DNA of 64,000 nucleotides, from contig NZ_JAAAKW010000005.1 in the NCBI RefSeq assembly GCF_009905615.1, positions 1 to 64,000 of the forward strand, in the 5' to 3' direction. The DNA is from Pseudomonas sp. SLFW (GTDB taxonomy: Bacteria; Pseudomonadota; Gammaproteobacteria; Pseudomonadales; Pseudomonadaceae). This document shows positions 45,963 to 56,206 of the stretch, piece after piece. The position numbers and the translations under genes were made by a program. The first letter of the stretch is position 1, and every line of letters begins with the position of its first letter. The notes beneath the pieces were generated by a model, which was not told the DNA's origin, did not search any database, and worked only from the letters and a program-made list of their open reading frames with translations.

Positions 45963-46073
45963 TTGTGGGAGACGCCGGAGGTACGACGGCAGCGACAGCG
46001 TCGGGTCAGGGTTGAATGCATCCGCTGACCCACCGCCTTCGCGGCCGTCGCACAGCTCCGGCTGCTCCCACAG
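45963..46073. repeat. REPIN-like inverted repeat, distinct family (TTGTGGGAG...CTCCCACAG)
   Basis: Outer arms TGTGGGAG and CTCCCACA pair, with inner complementary pieces such as GGGTCAG/CTGACCC, CGACGGC/GCCGTCG and GCCGGAG/CTCCGGC. It occupies the middle of the 400-bp gap between the MDR and LysR genes. Confidence 0.65.
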
Positions 46074-46133
46074 GTTTGGTGTCGGTCGCGGACCTTGAGC
46101 CACCCCCGCTGCGGCCTGCCCGGCGGCAGCTTT

Positions 46134-47036
46134 TCATTTCCCCCACGCCGCCAGGGCGCTCTCGACGAAATGCCTGACCTTGGGGAGTCGATAGCGGTCC
46201 TGGGGGTACATCAGCCACATCGGGCGGCTCGGTGGCGTGTAGGCCTGCAATAACGGAATCAGGGTGCCGGCCTTCAAATCTTCGCTGATCAGCACGTCCG
46301 GCAGCATCGCCACGCCCATGCCCGCCAGCGCCGCCTGACGCAGGGCGGGGGAGCTGTTGACGATCATCGGGCCGGACACCGGAATTTCCATCACGCCTTC
46401 AGGCCCTGTCAGCTTCCACAGCTTGTCGGCGGCGCGCCAGTCGTCGCCAGCGGGGTAGGCGAACGCCAGGCAGTTGTGATCGCGCAGGTCGTCTGCCGTG
46501 TGCGGCGTGCCACGGCGGTTCAGGTAATCCTGCGACGCGCAGATGGTCAGGGTGTAGTCGCGCAGGGGGCGGGCGATCAAGGCCGATGACTCGGGGACGC
46601 CCAAGCGGATCGCGGCGTCGAACCCGTGCTCGACCAGGTCCATCAACTGGTTGCTCAACACCAGTTCGACCTTGATTTCCGGGTAGCGCTGGGTGAACGC
46701 ACTGAGCATCGGCGACAGCCGCTCCGCGCCGAATGCCGGGGCTGCCGTGAGGCGCAACGTGCCGCTGGGCTGGGTCTGCACGTGTTCGGCCATGCGCTCG
46801 GAGTCATTGACCAGCCCCAGCACCTCGACACAACGGCGGTAATACTGAATGCCGAATTCCGTCAGGTTCTGGCGACGGGTCGTACGCTGCAACAGGCTGA
46901 CGCCCAGACGTTGCTCCAGCGCCTTGAGGTGATTGCCTACCATGGTCGTCGACATTTCGCACTGGCGGGCGGCGGCGGTCATGCTGCCGGTCTCCACCAC
47001 TTTCACGAACACGGTCATCGCCTGGAACACGTCCAT
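46134..47036 (-). CDS. LysR-family transcriptional regulator
   Basis: The 300-residue regulator has an N-terminal winged helix ([39 protein letters not shown] in pieces; [12 protein letters not shown]) and a periplasmic-binding-like ligand domain. It belongs to the CrgA/DsdC-like branch that often controls a neighbouring oxidoreductase. The start is ATG 47036; an in-frame ATG-like extension to 47060 is less likely. It is divergent from the class-III aminotransferase (99-bp gap), and the MDR gene lies downstream on the same strand. Confidence 0.94.
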   Translation of the reverse strand: MDVFQAMTVFVKVVETGSMTAAARQCEMSTTMVGNHLKALEQRLGVSLLQRTTRRQNLTEFGIQYYRRCVEVLGLVNDSERMAEHVQTQPSGTLRLTAAPAFGAERLSPMLSAFTQRYPEIKVELVLSNQLMDLVEHGFDAAIRLGVPESSALIARPLRDYTLTICASQDYLNRRGTPHTADDLRDHNCLAFAYPAGDDWRAADKLWKLTGPEGVMEIPVSGPMIVNSSPALRQAALAGMGVAMLPDVLISEDLKAGTLIPLLQAYTPPSRPMWLMYPQDRYRLPKVRHFVESALAAWGK

Positions 47037-47135
47037 TATCAAGTCCTGCTTAAAAGTCACTCAAGAATGTCGATCTTTATACAGGAAAACGGGTTAACGA
47101 TACTGGCGTCACACACCACTGCTGGAGCGAAACCC

Positions 47136-48317
47136 ATGACCGCCGCCTGCCTGATGAACACTTACAAATCGATGCCCTTGAGTTTCGTCAGAGGCGAAGG
47201 CGCGCAACTCTGGGACGACACCGGTCGCCAATACCTCGATGCCGTGGCGGGCGTCGCCGTGACCAACGTCGGCCACAGCCATCCGCAGATCGTCGCGGCC
47301 ATCACCGAGCAGGCGGGTTTGCTGCTGCACACCTCCAACCATTACCGCATCGACTGGCAGCAGCAACTGGCGGCCAGACTGACTCAGCTATCCGGGCTGG
47401 ATCAGGCGTTCTTCAATAACTCCGGCGCTGAAGCCAATGAAACCGCGCTCAAGCTGGCGCGGCTGTATGGCTGGGCCAAGGGCATCGAGCAACCGCTGGT
47501 GTTGGTGATGGACAACGCGTTTCATGGCCGCACGCTCGGGACGTTATCGGCCAGTGACAACGGTACGGCGCGGCTGGGGTATCAGCCGATGTCCGGGGAA
47601 TTCATCAAGGTGCCGTTCGGCGACATGGGCGCGATCAAACAGGCCGCCGCAACCTATGGCGAACGGATCGTCGCAGTAATGCTGGAACCGGTGCAGGGCG
47701 AGGGCGGCGTGGCCGTGCCGCCGCCGGGTTATCTGAAAGCCGTGCGGGCCCATTGCACGCAGAACGCCTGGCTGATGATCCTCGACGAAATTCAGACCGG
47801 CATCGGGCGGACCGGGCGCTGGTTCGCTTACCAACACGACGGCATCGTTCCGGATGTCGTGACACTGGCGAAAGCGCTGGGCAATGGCATCCCCGTTGGC
47901 GCCTGCCTCGCGACCACGGCCGTCGCCCGGCTGTTCACCCCGGGCAGCCACGGCAGCACCTTCGGCGGCAACCCGCTGGCGTGCCGGGTCGGCTGCACGG
48001 TGCTGGACATCATCGAACGAGAAGGCCTGCTCAACAACGCGGCCGGGCAGGGCGAACGGCTGCTGACCCTGCTGCGCGATGCCTTGGCCGGGCACCCGAA
48101 CGTGGTGCAGGTGCGCGGGATGGGGTTGATGGTGGGCATCGAGTTGAAGGCACCCGTGCGGGATTTGTGCCTGATGGTGGCGCAGGAATATGGCGTGTTG
48201 ATCAACGTGACGCGGGGCCAGACCATTCGGTTGCTGCCTCCGTTGATCATTGATGAGGTCGATGTGGAGCGGATCGTGGTGGCGGTGGTGGGCGCATTGG
48301 CAAATAAGCCGATGTGA
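47136..48317 (+). CDS. Acetylornithine/succinylornithine-type aminotransferase (class III)
   Basis: The 393-residue PLP enzyme has the ArgD/AstC pattern: [68 protein letters not shown] and [14 protein letters not shown] with the Schiff-base Lys. It transfers an amino group from N-acetylornithine or a related diamine-like substrate to 2-oxoglutarate. GGAGCG precedes ATG 47136. Pseudomonas carries several such paralogues, so arginine synthesis, arginine catabolism or another omega-amino acid are all possible. It is divergent from a LysR gene, which suggests regulated catabolic use. Confidence 0.88.
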   Translation: MTAACLMNTYKSMPLSFVRGEGAQLWDDTGRQYLDAVAGVAVTNVGHSHPQIVAAITEQAGLLLHTSNHYRIDWQQQLAARLTQLSGLDQAFFNNSGAEANETALKLARLYGWAKGIEQPLVLVMDNAFHGRTLGTLSASDNGTARLGYQPMSGEFIKVPFGDMGAIKQAAATYGERIVAVMLEPVQGEGGVAVPPPGYLKAVRAHCTQNAWLMILDEIQTGIGRTGRWFAYQHDGIVPDVVTLAKALGNGIPVGACLATTAVARLFTPGSHGSTFGGNPLACRVGCTVLDIIEREGLLNNAAGQGERLLTLLRDALAGHPNVVQVRGMGLMVGIELKAPVRDLCLMVAQEYGVLINVTRGQTIRLLPPLIIDEVDVERIVVAVVGALANKPM

Positions 48318-48321
48318 ACGT

Positions 48322-48393
48322 CCTGTAGCCGCACGGCTTGCTGGCGGTGGCGATCCCATGTCCGTCACCGCCGGCGAGCCAAACCGCTACAGG
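48322..48393. repeat. Inverted repeat, REP-like (CCTGTAGC...GCTACAGG)
   Basis: CCTGTAGCCGCACGGCTTGC and the facing GCGAGCCAAACCGCTACAGG are imperfectly complementary; inner GGCGGTG/CACCGCC also pair. It lies between convergent aminotransferase and peptidase genes. Confidence 0.7.
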
Positions 48394-48425
48394 GATCGAG
48401 GCGATCACCTGACCTGCGGCACGAT

Positions 48426-49664
48426 TTATTTCTCCGCCGACAACGTCATGATCATCGCCGCCGACAGGTACAGTCTTGGCGCGATGCTGGTCAGGTCGGA
48501 ATACTCGTCGTCCGCATGCAGCCCGGCGCCGACGACGCCCAAGGTTTCCAGCACGGCAGGCTTCTGGTTGTCCGGGACGTAGGCGTAACCGGCATCGGTG
48601 CCGAAGCGCATGGCGATGGGTTCGATGGAGCGACCGATCTTGCCGTACAGCGCCTGTGCGGTTTTGGCGAGGTCTTCGCTGGCGGGGTTTTTCACTAGGG
48701 GTGGACGGCCTTTTTCGAGGCGGAAGGTGACCTCGGTCCCGTCGATCAGCTTGTCTTTCACGATGCGTTCACCGTCGGCCTGCACCCGGTCCGATTCACT
48801 CAGGTCCGAATAACGCATGTCACCCTCGGCCGAGGCGCTGGAAGGAATAATGTTGCGCTTTTCGCCACCCTTGATCAGCGTCCAGTTCACGGTCGTGCCC
48901 TTGGCCGGGTCGCCCAGGTCCTTGAGTTGAACCAGTTGGTGGGCCAACTCCATCGCCGCGTTGCGGCCCGCTTCAGGCGCCGATCCTGCGTGGGACGACT
49001 TGCCCTTGACGTCGACGAACACCCCGTTGATGCCGTTGGTGGCGACGGTCACGGCGTCCTTGTCCGGCGGCTCGTACGAGAACACGTAGTCGTGCTTGCG
49101 CGCGAGGTCGGCGATCAGTTTTTTCGAGCCTGCCGAGCCGGTTTCTTCATCGGGGTTAAACAGCACGGTAATCGTGCCGAAACCTTTGAATTTTTGATCT
49201 TGCAGCAGTTTCAGCGTGTGCAGGACCATCGCCACGCCACCCTTGGCATCCGCCACGCCCGGCCCGTAGGCCCGGTCGCCGTCGATGCGGAACGGGCGCT
49301 TGGCCGCAGTGCCCGGCCCGAACACGGTGTCGTAGTGAATCATCAGCAGAAAAGTCTTGCTGCCGGTGCCTTTGATCGTGCCGACGATGTTGTCCCCGGC
49401 GGAAGGGGTGGCCGGGGTTGTCTCGACCGTGGCGCCCAACGCTTTGAGCCGGTCCACCAACACCGCGCTGACGGTTTTCAGCCCCGGCGCCTGGCCGGTG
49501 CCGGTGTCGATGTCCACCAATTGCTTGACGGTGGCCAGGTAAGGCTTCTGTTCAGCCTCGGCTTTTTTCAGCAGTTGATCGGGCGGCAGGTCGGCCGCGA
49601 AGGCCATGGAGCAAAGCAGCGAGGCGGCTACGGCGGTCGCCAGGGAGGTGCGTCGAACGAGCAT
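48426..49664 (-). CDS. M20-family metallopeptidase, CPG2 (glutamate carboxypeptidase) type
   Basis: The 412-residue protein has a signal peptide (RTSLATAVAASLLCSMAFAA) and the metal-site blocks of the M20 family: IHYDTVFGPG (His-x-Asp), YGPGVADAKGGVAM (bridging Asp), FNPDEETGSAGS (Glu-Glu) and GLHADDEYSDL (His). Length and blocks match the carboxypeptidase G2 class, which removes C-terminal glutamate from folates and peptides. GAGGG precedes ATG 49664; the open frame extends far upstream without a ribosome site. It is periplasmic and divergent from polB. Confidence 0.93.
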   Translation of the reverse strand: MLVRRTSLATAVAASLLCSMAFAADLPPDQLLKKAEAEQKPYLATVKQLVDIDTGTGQAPGLKTVSAVLVDRLKALGATVETTPATPSAGDNIVGTIKGTGSKTFLLMIHYDTVFGPGTAAKRPFRIDGDRAYGPGVADAKGGVAMVLHTLKLLQDQKFKGFGTITVLFNPDEETGSAGSKKLIADLARKHDYVFSYEPPDKDAVTVATNGINGVFVDVKGKSSHAGSAPEAGRNAAMELAHQLVQLKDLGDPAKGTTVNWTLIKGGEKRNIIPSSASAEGDMRYSDLSESDRVQADGERIVKDKLIDGTEVTFRLEKGRPPLVKNPASEDLAKTAQALYGKIGRSIEPIAMRFGTDAGYAYVPDNQKPAVLETLGVVGAGLHADDEYSDLTSIAPRLYLSAAMIMTLSAEK

Positions 49665-49833
49665 GCTGGATCCCTCAGATGATGTGCGAGTCTCGTAGGG
49701 TCTGATCACCCATGGTTCGGCATTGTTCCCCTCGAATGAATGGATGAGCCGTGAAGGGGCGTGTACGACGCGCTTTCCCACACCGATCCCCGTAGAATCC
49801 CACCTCGGCACGTGAGTTTTCGAGGTTGCAGCG

Positions 49834-52197
49834 GTGGATTTACAGCAGGGCTTCGTCCTGACCCGGCATTGGCGCGACACGGACGCAGGGACGGAGGTGG
49901 ACGTCTGGTTGGCCACCGACGACGGCCCGCGTCACTTGCGCTTGCCCCTTCAAACTTCCACGGCGTTCATTCCGGAACAGCACCGGGCGAGGGCCGAGGC
50001 GGTGTTGCGGCAGGAACAGGGCGTCGAGCTCAAGCCATTGCAGCTCTGCGATTTTCGTCACCGTCCGGTGCTGGGCCTTTACACACAGCACCATCGCCAA
50101 TTGATGGGGTTGGAGAAAGCGCTGCGTCAGGCCAGTGTCGACGTCTACGAAGCCGACATTCGACCGCCCGAGCGCTACCTGATGGAGCGTTTCATCACCG
50201 CGCCGGTGCAGTTCAGCGGCACCCTTGATGCCGACGGTATCTGGCAGAACGCGCAACTCAAACCCGATCCTCACTATCGCCCGCGCCTGAAACTGGTGTC
50301 TTTGGACATCGAAACCACCGAGCGCGGGGAGCTGTATTCCATCGGACTGGAAGGCTGCGGCGAGCGGCAGGTGTACATGCTTGGCCCGCCCAATGGCGAT
50401 GATTCCATCGTCGATTTCAAACTCGATTATTGCGACAGTCGCGCGCAGTTGCTGGAACGGCTCAATGACTGGATGGCCTTGCACGACCCCGACGCGATCA
50501 TCGGCTGGAACGTCGTGCAATTCGATTTGCGCGTGTTGCACGAACACTCCCGGCGCCTCAACGTGCCGCTACGTCTGGGGCGCGACGGCGAGGCCATGGG
50601 CTGGCGTGAACATGGCGCGCGCAACAGCCATTTCTTCGCCTCGGCGGCGGGGCGCCTGATCATCGACGGGATCGAGGGCCTGCGCTCGGCGACCTGGAAT
50701 TTCCCGTCGTTCAGCCTGGAAAACGTGTCGCAGACCCTGCTCGGTGAGGGCAAGGCCATCGACACGCCTTACCAGCGCATGGACGAAATCAACCGCATGT
50801 TCGCCGAGGACAAGCCCGCGCTGGCGCGCTACAACCTCAAGGATTGCGAGCTGGTGACGCGGATTTTCGAAAAGACCGAGCTGCTGACCTTCCTGCTCGA
50901 ACGCGCCACCGTCACCGGTTTGCCTGCCGACCGCAGCGGGGGTTCGGTCGCGGCGTTCGAGCATCTGTACATGCCGTTGATGCACCGGCAGGGTTTCGTC
51001 GCGCCGAACCTCGGTGAACGCATGCCGGAAGCCAGCCCCGGCGGATTCGTCATGGATTCTCGCCCCGGCCTGTACGAGTCGGTGCTGGTGCTGGACTACA
51101 AGAGCCTTTACCCGTCGATCATTCGCAGTTTTCTCATCGACCCGGTGGGTCTGATCGAAGGCCTGAAACACCCCGAGGACAGCGAGTCGGTGGACGGCTT
51201 TCGCGGCGGGCGTTTCTCCCGCACGCGGCATTGCCTGCCCTCTATCGTCGCGCGGGTAGCCGAGGGCCGCGAGGTGGCCAAACGCGAGCGTAACGCGCCG
51301 CTGTCCCAGGCCCTGAAAATCATCATGAACGCCTTCTACGGCGTGCTCGGTTCCAGCGGCTGCCGCTTCTTCGACACCCGGCTCGCGTCGTCCATCACGA
51401 TGCGCGGCCATCAGATCATGCGCCGGACCCGCGAACTCATCGAAGCCCAAGGCTACGAGGTGATCTACGGCGACACCGACTCGACCTTCGTCTGGCTCAA
51501 ACGACGCCACGGTCAGGAAGAAGCGGCGCAGATCGGCAACGCGCTGGTCAAGGGCGTCAACGACTGGTGGCGCGAGCATCTCCAGGCGGAATACGGGCTG
51601 GAAAGCGCCCTTGAATTGCAATTCGAAACCCACTTCAAACGCTTCCTGATGCCGACCATTCGTGGCGCGGATGAGGGCAGTAAAAAGCGTTACGCCGGGC
51701 TGGTCACCCGCGCCAATGGCGAAGACGAGATGGTCTACAAAGGCCTGGAAGTGGTGCGCACCGATTGGTCGCCGCTGGCCCAGACCTTCCAGAAAGAACT
51801 CTATCTGCGCATCTTCAACAGCCGGCCGTTCGACGACTATGTGCGTGATTACGTGCGTCGCACCCTCGCCGGGGAGCTGGATGACCAGTTGATCTACCGC
51901 AAACGCCTGCGCCGCCCGCTGGACGACTACGAACGTAACGTCCCGCCCCACGTCCGCGCCGCCCGCCTGGCCGATGAATACAACCGTCAGCAGGGGCGCC
52001 CGTTGCAATACCAGAACCGGGGCTGGATCAGCTACGTCATCACCCTGGCAGGGCCGGAGCCGCTGGAAGTGCGGACGGCGCCGATCGACTACGACCACTA
52101 CATCACCCGACAGCTGCAACCGATTGCGGATGCGATTTTGCCGTTCGTGCAGGAAGATTTCGCGACATTGGTTGGGGGGCAAATGGGGTTGTTTTGA
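49834..52197 (+). CDS. polB: DNA polymerase II (family B)
   Basis: The 787-residue enzyme (E. coli Pol II 783) has an N-terminal part, a 3'-5' exonuclease domain ([23 protein letters not shown]; later YNLKDCELV), and family-B polymerase motifs: [14 protein letters not shown] (motif A), [18 protein letters not shown] (motif B) and [10 protein letters not shown] (motif C with catalytic Asp pair). It restarts and bypasses damaged forks. The start is GTG 49834. I see no LexA box (CTGT-N8-ACAG) in the 169-bp upstream gap, so SOS control is not evident. Confidence 0.98.
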   Translation: MDLQQGFVLTRHWRDTDAGTEVDVWLATDDGPRHLRLPLQTSTAFIPEQHRARAEAVLRQEQGVELKPLQLCDFRHRPVLGLYTQHHRQLMGLEKALRQASVDVYEADIRPPERYLMERFITAPVQFSGTLDADGIWQNAQLKPDPHYRPRLKLVSLDIETTERGELYSIGLEGCGERQVYMLGPPNGDDSIVDFKLDYCDSRAQLLERLNDWMALHDPDAIIGWNVVQFDLRVLHEHSRRLNVPLRLGRDGEAMGWREHGARNSHFFASAAGRLIIDGIEGLRSATWNFPSFSLENVSQTLLGEGKAIDTPYQRMDEINRMFAEDKPALARYNLKDCELVTRIFEKTELLTFLLERATVTGLPADRSGGSVAAFEHLYMPLMHRQGFVAPNLGERMPEASPGGFVMDSRPGLYESVLVLDYKSLYPSIIRSFLIDPVGLIEGLKHPEDSESVDGFRGGRFSRTRHCLPSIVARVAEGREVAKRERNAPLSQALKIIMNAFYGVLGSSGCRFFDTRLASSITMRGHQIMRRTRELIEAQGYEVIYGDTDSTFVWLKRRHGQEEAAQIGNALVKGVNDWWREHLQAEYGLESALELQFETHFKRFLMPTIRGADEGSKKRYAGLVTRANGEDEMVYKGLEVVRTDWSPLAQTFQKELYLRIFNSRPFDDYVRDYVRRTLAGELDDQLIYRKRLRRPLDDYERNVPPHVRAARLADEYNRQQGRPLQYQNRGWISYVITLAGPEPLEVRTAPIDYDHYITRQLQPIADAILPFVQEDFATLVGGQMGLF

Positions 52198-52278
52198 ACC
52201 TGGAGGGCCGTTGAAAGCCAAGGTTTCCGGTCTGATATGACGAGACCCACAATCAGCCCGCCTTTCATCGCCCTCAAA

Positions 52279-52294
52279 AAGCAAGCGCTTGCGT
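52279..52294. promoter_or_regulatory. LacI-type operator (AAGCAAGCGCTTGCGT)
   Basis: The core GCAAGCGCTTGC is a perfect 12-bp palindrome with a central CG, the form bound by LacI/PurR-family repressors. It lies about 115 bp before the leader ORF of the sugar operon, which encodes its own LacI regulator. Confidence 0.75.
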
Positions 52295-52394
52295 GAAACG
52301 ATTCAGCTGTTCTAGAGTGTTTCAACGTTATTCCCGAGCGCCACCCGAGAACGAGGTGGATCGCCGATAAGAACAAGAAACCTCGGAGAGACCC

Positions 52395-52478
52395 ATGAAC
52401 AGCTTTTTGGCTGGACTGCCGCGTGTTTTCCCTGCGCTTTATGCGCTGTTTTCCCCTGTTTCAGGCACTCTCACATGA
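52395..52478 (+). CDS. 27-residue hydrophobic leader ORF, coupled to the sugar ABC ATPase
   Basis: ATG 52395 has a good site (CGGAGAG) and is followed by a 27-codon frame with hydrophobic start ([18 protein letters not shown]) that ends TGA 52476-52478, overlapping the next ATG (ATGA). The ATPase start itself has no clear Shine-Dalgarno sequence (CACTCTCAC), so translation of the ATPase probably depends on reading this ORF. It may be a pure coupling leader or a small peptide. It resembles no binding protein. Confidence 0.55.
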   Translation: MNSFLAGLPRVFPALYALFSPVSGTLT

Positions 52479-54040
52479 GTGCCGTCCTCGCTGAACATCC
52501 CTTGCCCGTGCTGGAAATGAACGCCATTTCCAAGACCTTCAACGGCCTGCGCGTGTTGAAAAATGTCGCCCTGAAAGTCTATGCCGGTGAAGTCCATGCG
52601 CTGATGGGCGAGAACGGTGCGGGCAAGTCAACATTGATGAAAATCCTCTCGGGGGCTTATCAGGCCGATGCTGGGGGTGAGATTCGCATTGGCGGTCAGA
52701 CGCTGGCGGCGTTCGATCCGCTCACTGCGAAAGCCCAAGGCATTGCGGTGATCTATCAGGAACTGAGCCTGTGCCCGAACCTCAGCGTGGCCGAGAACAT
52801 TTACCTGGGGCGAGAACTGCGTCGCGGCTGGAGCATTGATCGCAAGGCGATGGAAGCCGGTTGCGTCGAGGTGTTGAGCCGCTTGGGTGCGGATTTCAAA
52901 CCTGCGACCAAGGTCAGCGCGTTGTCGATTGCCGAGCGCCAACTGGTGGAGATCGCCCGTGCCTTGCACGCCAACGCGAAGATTCTGGTGATGGACGAGC
53001 CCACCACCCCGCTGTCGTCCCGGGAAACGGACCGGCTTTTCGCGCTGATCAAGCAGCTGCGGGATCAAGGTCTGGCGATCATTTACATCAGTCATCGCAT
53101 GGCGGAAATCTACGAATTGTCGGATCGCGTGTCGGTGTTGCGGGACGGTGAGTACGTGGGCATGTTGCAGCGCGACGGGCTGTCGGCGGACGTGCTGGTG
53201 AAGATGATGGTGGGCCGCGATCTGTCCGGGTTTTACAAGAAAGAACACGCGGCGTACGACCCTGGCGAAGTGGTGATGCGCGTGCGCGACATGGCGGACG
53301 GAAAGCGGGTCAAGCCGTGCAGTTTCGACCTGCATGCGGGCGAGGTGCTGGGCATCGCCGGGCTGGTCGGGGCAGGGCGCACAGAGCTGGCGCGGCTGAT
53401 TTTCGCAGCCGACCAGCGCACCTCGGGCACGCTGGAAGTCGCAGGAAAACCAGTCACTGAGCTGCGCAATCCCACCGATGCCATTCGTGCGGGCGTGGTG
53501 TACCTGACTGAGGATCGCAAGGCTCAGGGCCTGTTTCTCGACATGAGCGTGCGCGACAACATCAACGTCTGCGCCTGCGTGGCCGACGCCCATGCCGGTG
53601 GCGTGCTGGATCGTGGACGCGGGGCGCAGCGGGCGGTGGAAGCGATTCGTTCGCTGTCGATTCGCGTGGCGTCGGGCAAGGTCAACGTTGGCGCGCTGTC
53701 CGGTGGCAATCAGCAGAAAGTGCTGCTGGCGCGGCTGCTGGAGGTCAAACCCCACGTGCTGATTCTCGATGAACCGACCCGTGGCGTGGACATCGGCTCG
53801 AAATCGGAGATCTACCGGATCATCAACGAACTGGCCAAGGCCGGAGTGGGGATCGTGGTGATTTCCAGCGAGCTGCCGGAAATCATCGGCACCTGTGATC
53901 GGGTGCTGATCATGCGCGAAGGGGAGTTGGTGGCGGAGGTCGGCGGCGCGTCGGGGGAAGCGATTTCTCAGGAGCAGATCATTGATCTGGCGACCGGTGG
54001 CGAGCAGGTACAGGTATCACAGCCCCCGCGTGACCTGTAG
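52475..54040 (+). CDS. Sugar ABC transporter ATP-binding protein (RbsA/XylG family)
   Basis: The 521-residue protein has two ABC domains. The first has Walker A ([12 protein letters not shown]), [17 protein letters not shown] and [14 protein letters not shown]; the second has the altered Walker A ([10 protein letters not shown]), the signature [15 protein letters not shown] and [15 protein letters not shown]. This two-domain layout is that of sugar importers of the ribose/xylose/galactose class. It starts at ATG 52475, overlapping the leader ORF. A REPIN follows before the permease. Confidence 0.95.
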   Translation: MSAVLAEHPLPVLEMNAISKTFNGLRVLKNVALKVYAGEVHALMGENGAGKSTLMKILSGAYQADAGGEIRIGGQTLAAFDPLTAKAQGIAVIYQELSLCPNLSVAENIYLGRELRRGWSIDRKAMEAGCVEVLSRLGADFKPATKVSALSIAERQLVEIARALHANAKILVMDEPTTPLSSRETDRLFALIKQLRDQGLAIIYISHRMAEIYELSDRVSVLRDGEYVGMLQRDGLSADVLVKMMVGRDLSGFYKKEHAAYDPGEVVMRVRDMADGKRVKPCSFDLHAGEVLGIAGLVGAGRTELARLIFAADQRTSGTLEVAGKPVTELRNPTDAIRAGVVYLTEDRKAQGLFLDMSVRDNINVCACVADAHAGGVLDRGRGAQRAVEAIRSLSIRVASGKVNVGALSGGNQQKVLLARLLEVKPHVLILDEPTRGVDIGSKSEIYRIINELAKAGVGIVVISSELPEIIGTCDRVLIMREGELVAEVGGASGEAISQEQIIDLATGGEQVQVSQPPRDL

Positions 54041-54127
54041 GAGTGAGCTTGCTCGCGATGACGTGGGCTCGGACGCATGAGATGTTTCGGATGTACCGGC
54101 CTCTTCGCGAGCAAGCTCACTCCTACA
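54035..54127. repeat. REPIN, family B, inside the sugar operon
   Basis: The left arm begins over the ATPase stop codon region; the facing arm ends at 54127. The ATPase stop codon TAG lies within the left arm (CCTGTAGGAGTGAG), so the repeat defines the protein's last residues. Confidence 0.88.
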
Positions 54128-54182
54128 AGGGATCTGCGCCCGCTCTAAACATTATCTACAACAATAAAAAGGAACCCAGGCC

Positions 54183-55175
54183 ATGAGTCTGCCTCTGGAG
54201 AACTCGCCCACCGTCGCCGCGATCAGCAAGCGCGAGCGGGTGCGTGAGCTGATGCGCACCATCGGTATGCTGCCGGTGTTGATCCTGTTGCTGATCGGCT
54301 TTGCGCTGATGACTGACAGCTTCATGACCCTGCAGAACCTTTCGATCATCACCCAGCAGGCGTCGGTGAACGTGGTGTTGGCGGCGGGCATGACGTTCGT
54401 GATTCTGACGGCGGGGATCGACCTGTCAGTGGGCGCCATTCTCGCGGCGTCGGCGGTGGTGGCGTTACAGGCCTCGATGTCGCCGCAGTGGGGCATGCTC
54501 GGGATTTTCGCCGGGGTCGGGTTCGGCCTGTTGCTCGGGCTGGTCAACGGCGGACTGATCGCCTTCATGCGCCTGCCTCCCTTCATCGTCACCCTCGGCG
54601 CACTGACCGCCATGCGCGGCCTGGCGCGATTGCTGGCCGACGACAAGACCGTGTTCAACCCCGATTTGCCCTTTGCCTTCATCGGCAACGATTCGGTGCT
54701 CGGCGTGCCGTGGCTGGTGATCATCGCCGTGGCCGTCATCGTGATCTCCTGGTTCATTTTGAGGCGCACGGTCATGGGCGTGCAGATCTATTCCGTGGGC
54801 GGCAATCCCGAGGCGGCGCGGTTGTCCGGGATCAAGGTGTGGAAGGTCTTGCTGTTCGTCTACGCCGTTTCCGGTGCGTTGGCAGGGCTGGGCGCGGTGA
54901 TGAGTGCGTCACGCCTGTTCGCTGCCAATGGCCTGCAACTGGGGCAGTCCTACGAGCTGGACGCGATTGCGGCAGTGATCCTTGGCGGCACCAGTTTCAC
55001 CGGCGGTGTTGGCACCATCGGCGGCACGTTGATCGGCGCGCTGATCATTGCAGTGTTGACCAACGGCCTGGTGCTGCTCGGCGTCTCGGACATCTGGCAA
55101 TACATCATCAAAGGCATCGTGATCATCGGCGCGGTGGCGCTGGATCGTTATCGCCAGTCCGGCGCGCGGACCTGA
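54183..55175 (+). CDS. Sugar ABC transporter permease (RbsC family)
   Basis: The 330-residue inner-membrane protein has eight or more helices, with the family blocks GMTFVILTAGIDLSVGAILAAS (in pieces), LPPFIVTLGALTAMRGLA, GGNPEAARLSGI and VILGGTSFTGGVGTIGGTLIGAL. It forms the pore used by the ATPase and the binding protein. AAAGGAACCCAGGCC precedes ATG 54183. It lies 142 bp after the ATPase, across a REPIN. Confidence 0.95.
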   Translation: MSLPLENSPTVAAISKRERVRELMRTIGMLPVLILLLIGFALMTDSFMTLQNLSIITQQASVNVVLAAGMTFVILTAGIDLSVGAILAASAVVALQASMSPQWGMLGIFAGVGFGLLLGLVNGGLIAFMRLPPFIVTLGALTAMRGLARLLADDKTVFNPDLPFAFIGNDSVLGVPWLVIIAVAVIVISWFILRRTVMGVQIYSVGGNPEAARLSGIKVWKVLLFVYAVSGALAGLGAVMSASRLFAANGLQLGQSYELDAIAAVILGGTSFTGGVGTIGGTLIGALIIAVLTNGLVLLGVSDIWQYIIKGIVIIGAVALDRYRQSGART

Positions 55176-55238
55176 TTCGTCATTCTGGCTGTACGCGTTT
55201 CATCCTTTGGCTCTGACAATAACCACAAGAGAGGCATC

Positions 55239-56180
55239 ATGAACTTCAAACGCAAATTCCCTGCTGTCGTGTCCCTGTGTCTGGCGGCGCTGTTGTCCCA
55301 GGTCGTCGAGGCCCGCGAACTGAAATCCGTGGGCATCAGCCTCGGCTCGCTGGGCAATCCGTATTTCGTGACCCTGGCCGACGGCGCCAAGGCCAAGGCG
55401 TTGGAAATCAATCCCAACGCCAAGGTCACGTCGGTGTCCGCCGATTACGACCTGAGCAAGCAGTTCTCGCAGATCGACAACTTCATCGCGGCGGGCGTGG
55501 ACCTGATCCTGATCAACGCCGTGGACCCGAAAGCCATCGCGTCGGCGATCAAGAAAGCCCAGGCGGCAGGTATCAAAGTCGTGGCCGTTGACGTCAGCGC
55601 CACCGGTGTGGACGCTACGGTGCAGACCGACAACGTCGAAGCGGGCAAGCTGGCCTGCCAGTTCATCGTCGACAAGCTCTCGGGCAAGGGCAACGTGATC
55701 ATTGAAAACGGCCCGCAAGTGACCGCCGTGACCGACCGCGTGACCGGCTGTAAATCGGCCTTCGCTGCGGCGCCTGACATCAAGGTGCTGTCCGATGATC
55801 AGGACGCCAAAGGCTCCCGCGACGGCGGCTTGAACGCGATGCAGGGCTACCTCACGCGCTTCCCGAAAATCGACGGCCTGTTTGCAATCAACGACCCGCA
55901 AGCCATCGGCAGTGATCTCGCGGCCCGTCAGCTCAAACGCAGTGGCATCGTCATCACCTCGGTGGACGGCGCGCCGGACATCGAGCACGCACTGAAATCC
56001 GAGTCGTCGATTCAGGCCTCCGCGAGCCAGGACCCGTGGGCCATGGCGCAGCAAGCCGTGGTCATCGGCAATGACCTGCTCAACGACAAGAAACCGGCCG
56101 AAGCCGTCACGCAACTGACGCCGAAGCTGATCACCCGTGACAACGTCGGTTCATACACTGGCTGGTCGAGCAAGCGCTGA
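55239..56180 (+). CDS. Sugar-binding periplasmic protein (RbsB family, Peripla_BP_4)
   Basis: The 313-residue protein has a signal peptide (FKRKFPAVVSLCLAALLSQVVEA) and a type-I binding fold: VGISLGSLGNPYFVTLADGAK, DLILINAVDPKAIASAIKKAQ (in pieces), DVSATGVDATVQTDN and ASQDPWAMAQQAV. This matches pentose/hexose-binding proteins. Two Cys residues (LACQ, VTGCK) could form a disulfide. It sits third in the operon rather than first, unlike many rbs loci. Confidence 0.94.
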   Translation: MNFKRKFPAVVSLCLAALLSQVVEARELKSVGISLGSLGNPYFVTLADGAKAKALEINPNAKVTSVSADYDLSKQFSQIDNFIAAGVDLILINAVDPKAIASAIKKAQAAGIKVVAVDVSATGVDATVQTDNVEAGKLACQFIVDKLSGKGNVIIENGPQVTAVTDRVTGCKSAFAAAPDIKVLSDDQDAKGSRDGGLNAMQGYLTRFPKIDGLFAINDPQAIGSDLAARQLKRSGIVITSVDGAPDIEHALKSESSIQASASQDPWAMAQQAVVIGNDLLNDKKPAEAVTQLTPKLITRDNVGSYTGWSSKR

Positions 56181-56206
56181 AACGGAAAGCGGAGGGAGTG
56201 AACGCA

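Noticed and set aside
46626..47135. N-terminal extension of the class-III aminotransferase
   Set aside because: It is antisense to the LysR gene and lacks a ribosome site; ATG 47136 has one and matches family length.
49665..49833. LexA box upstream of polB
   Set aside because: No CTGT-N8-ACAG match is present by eye in the gap.
50569..52284. Long minus-strand open frame (571 codons) opposite polB
   Set aside because: No family motif, and polB polymerase and exonuclease motifs occupy the plus strand throughout.
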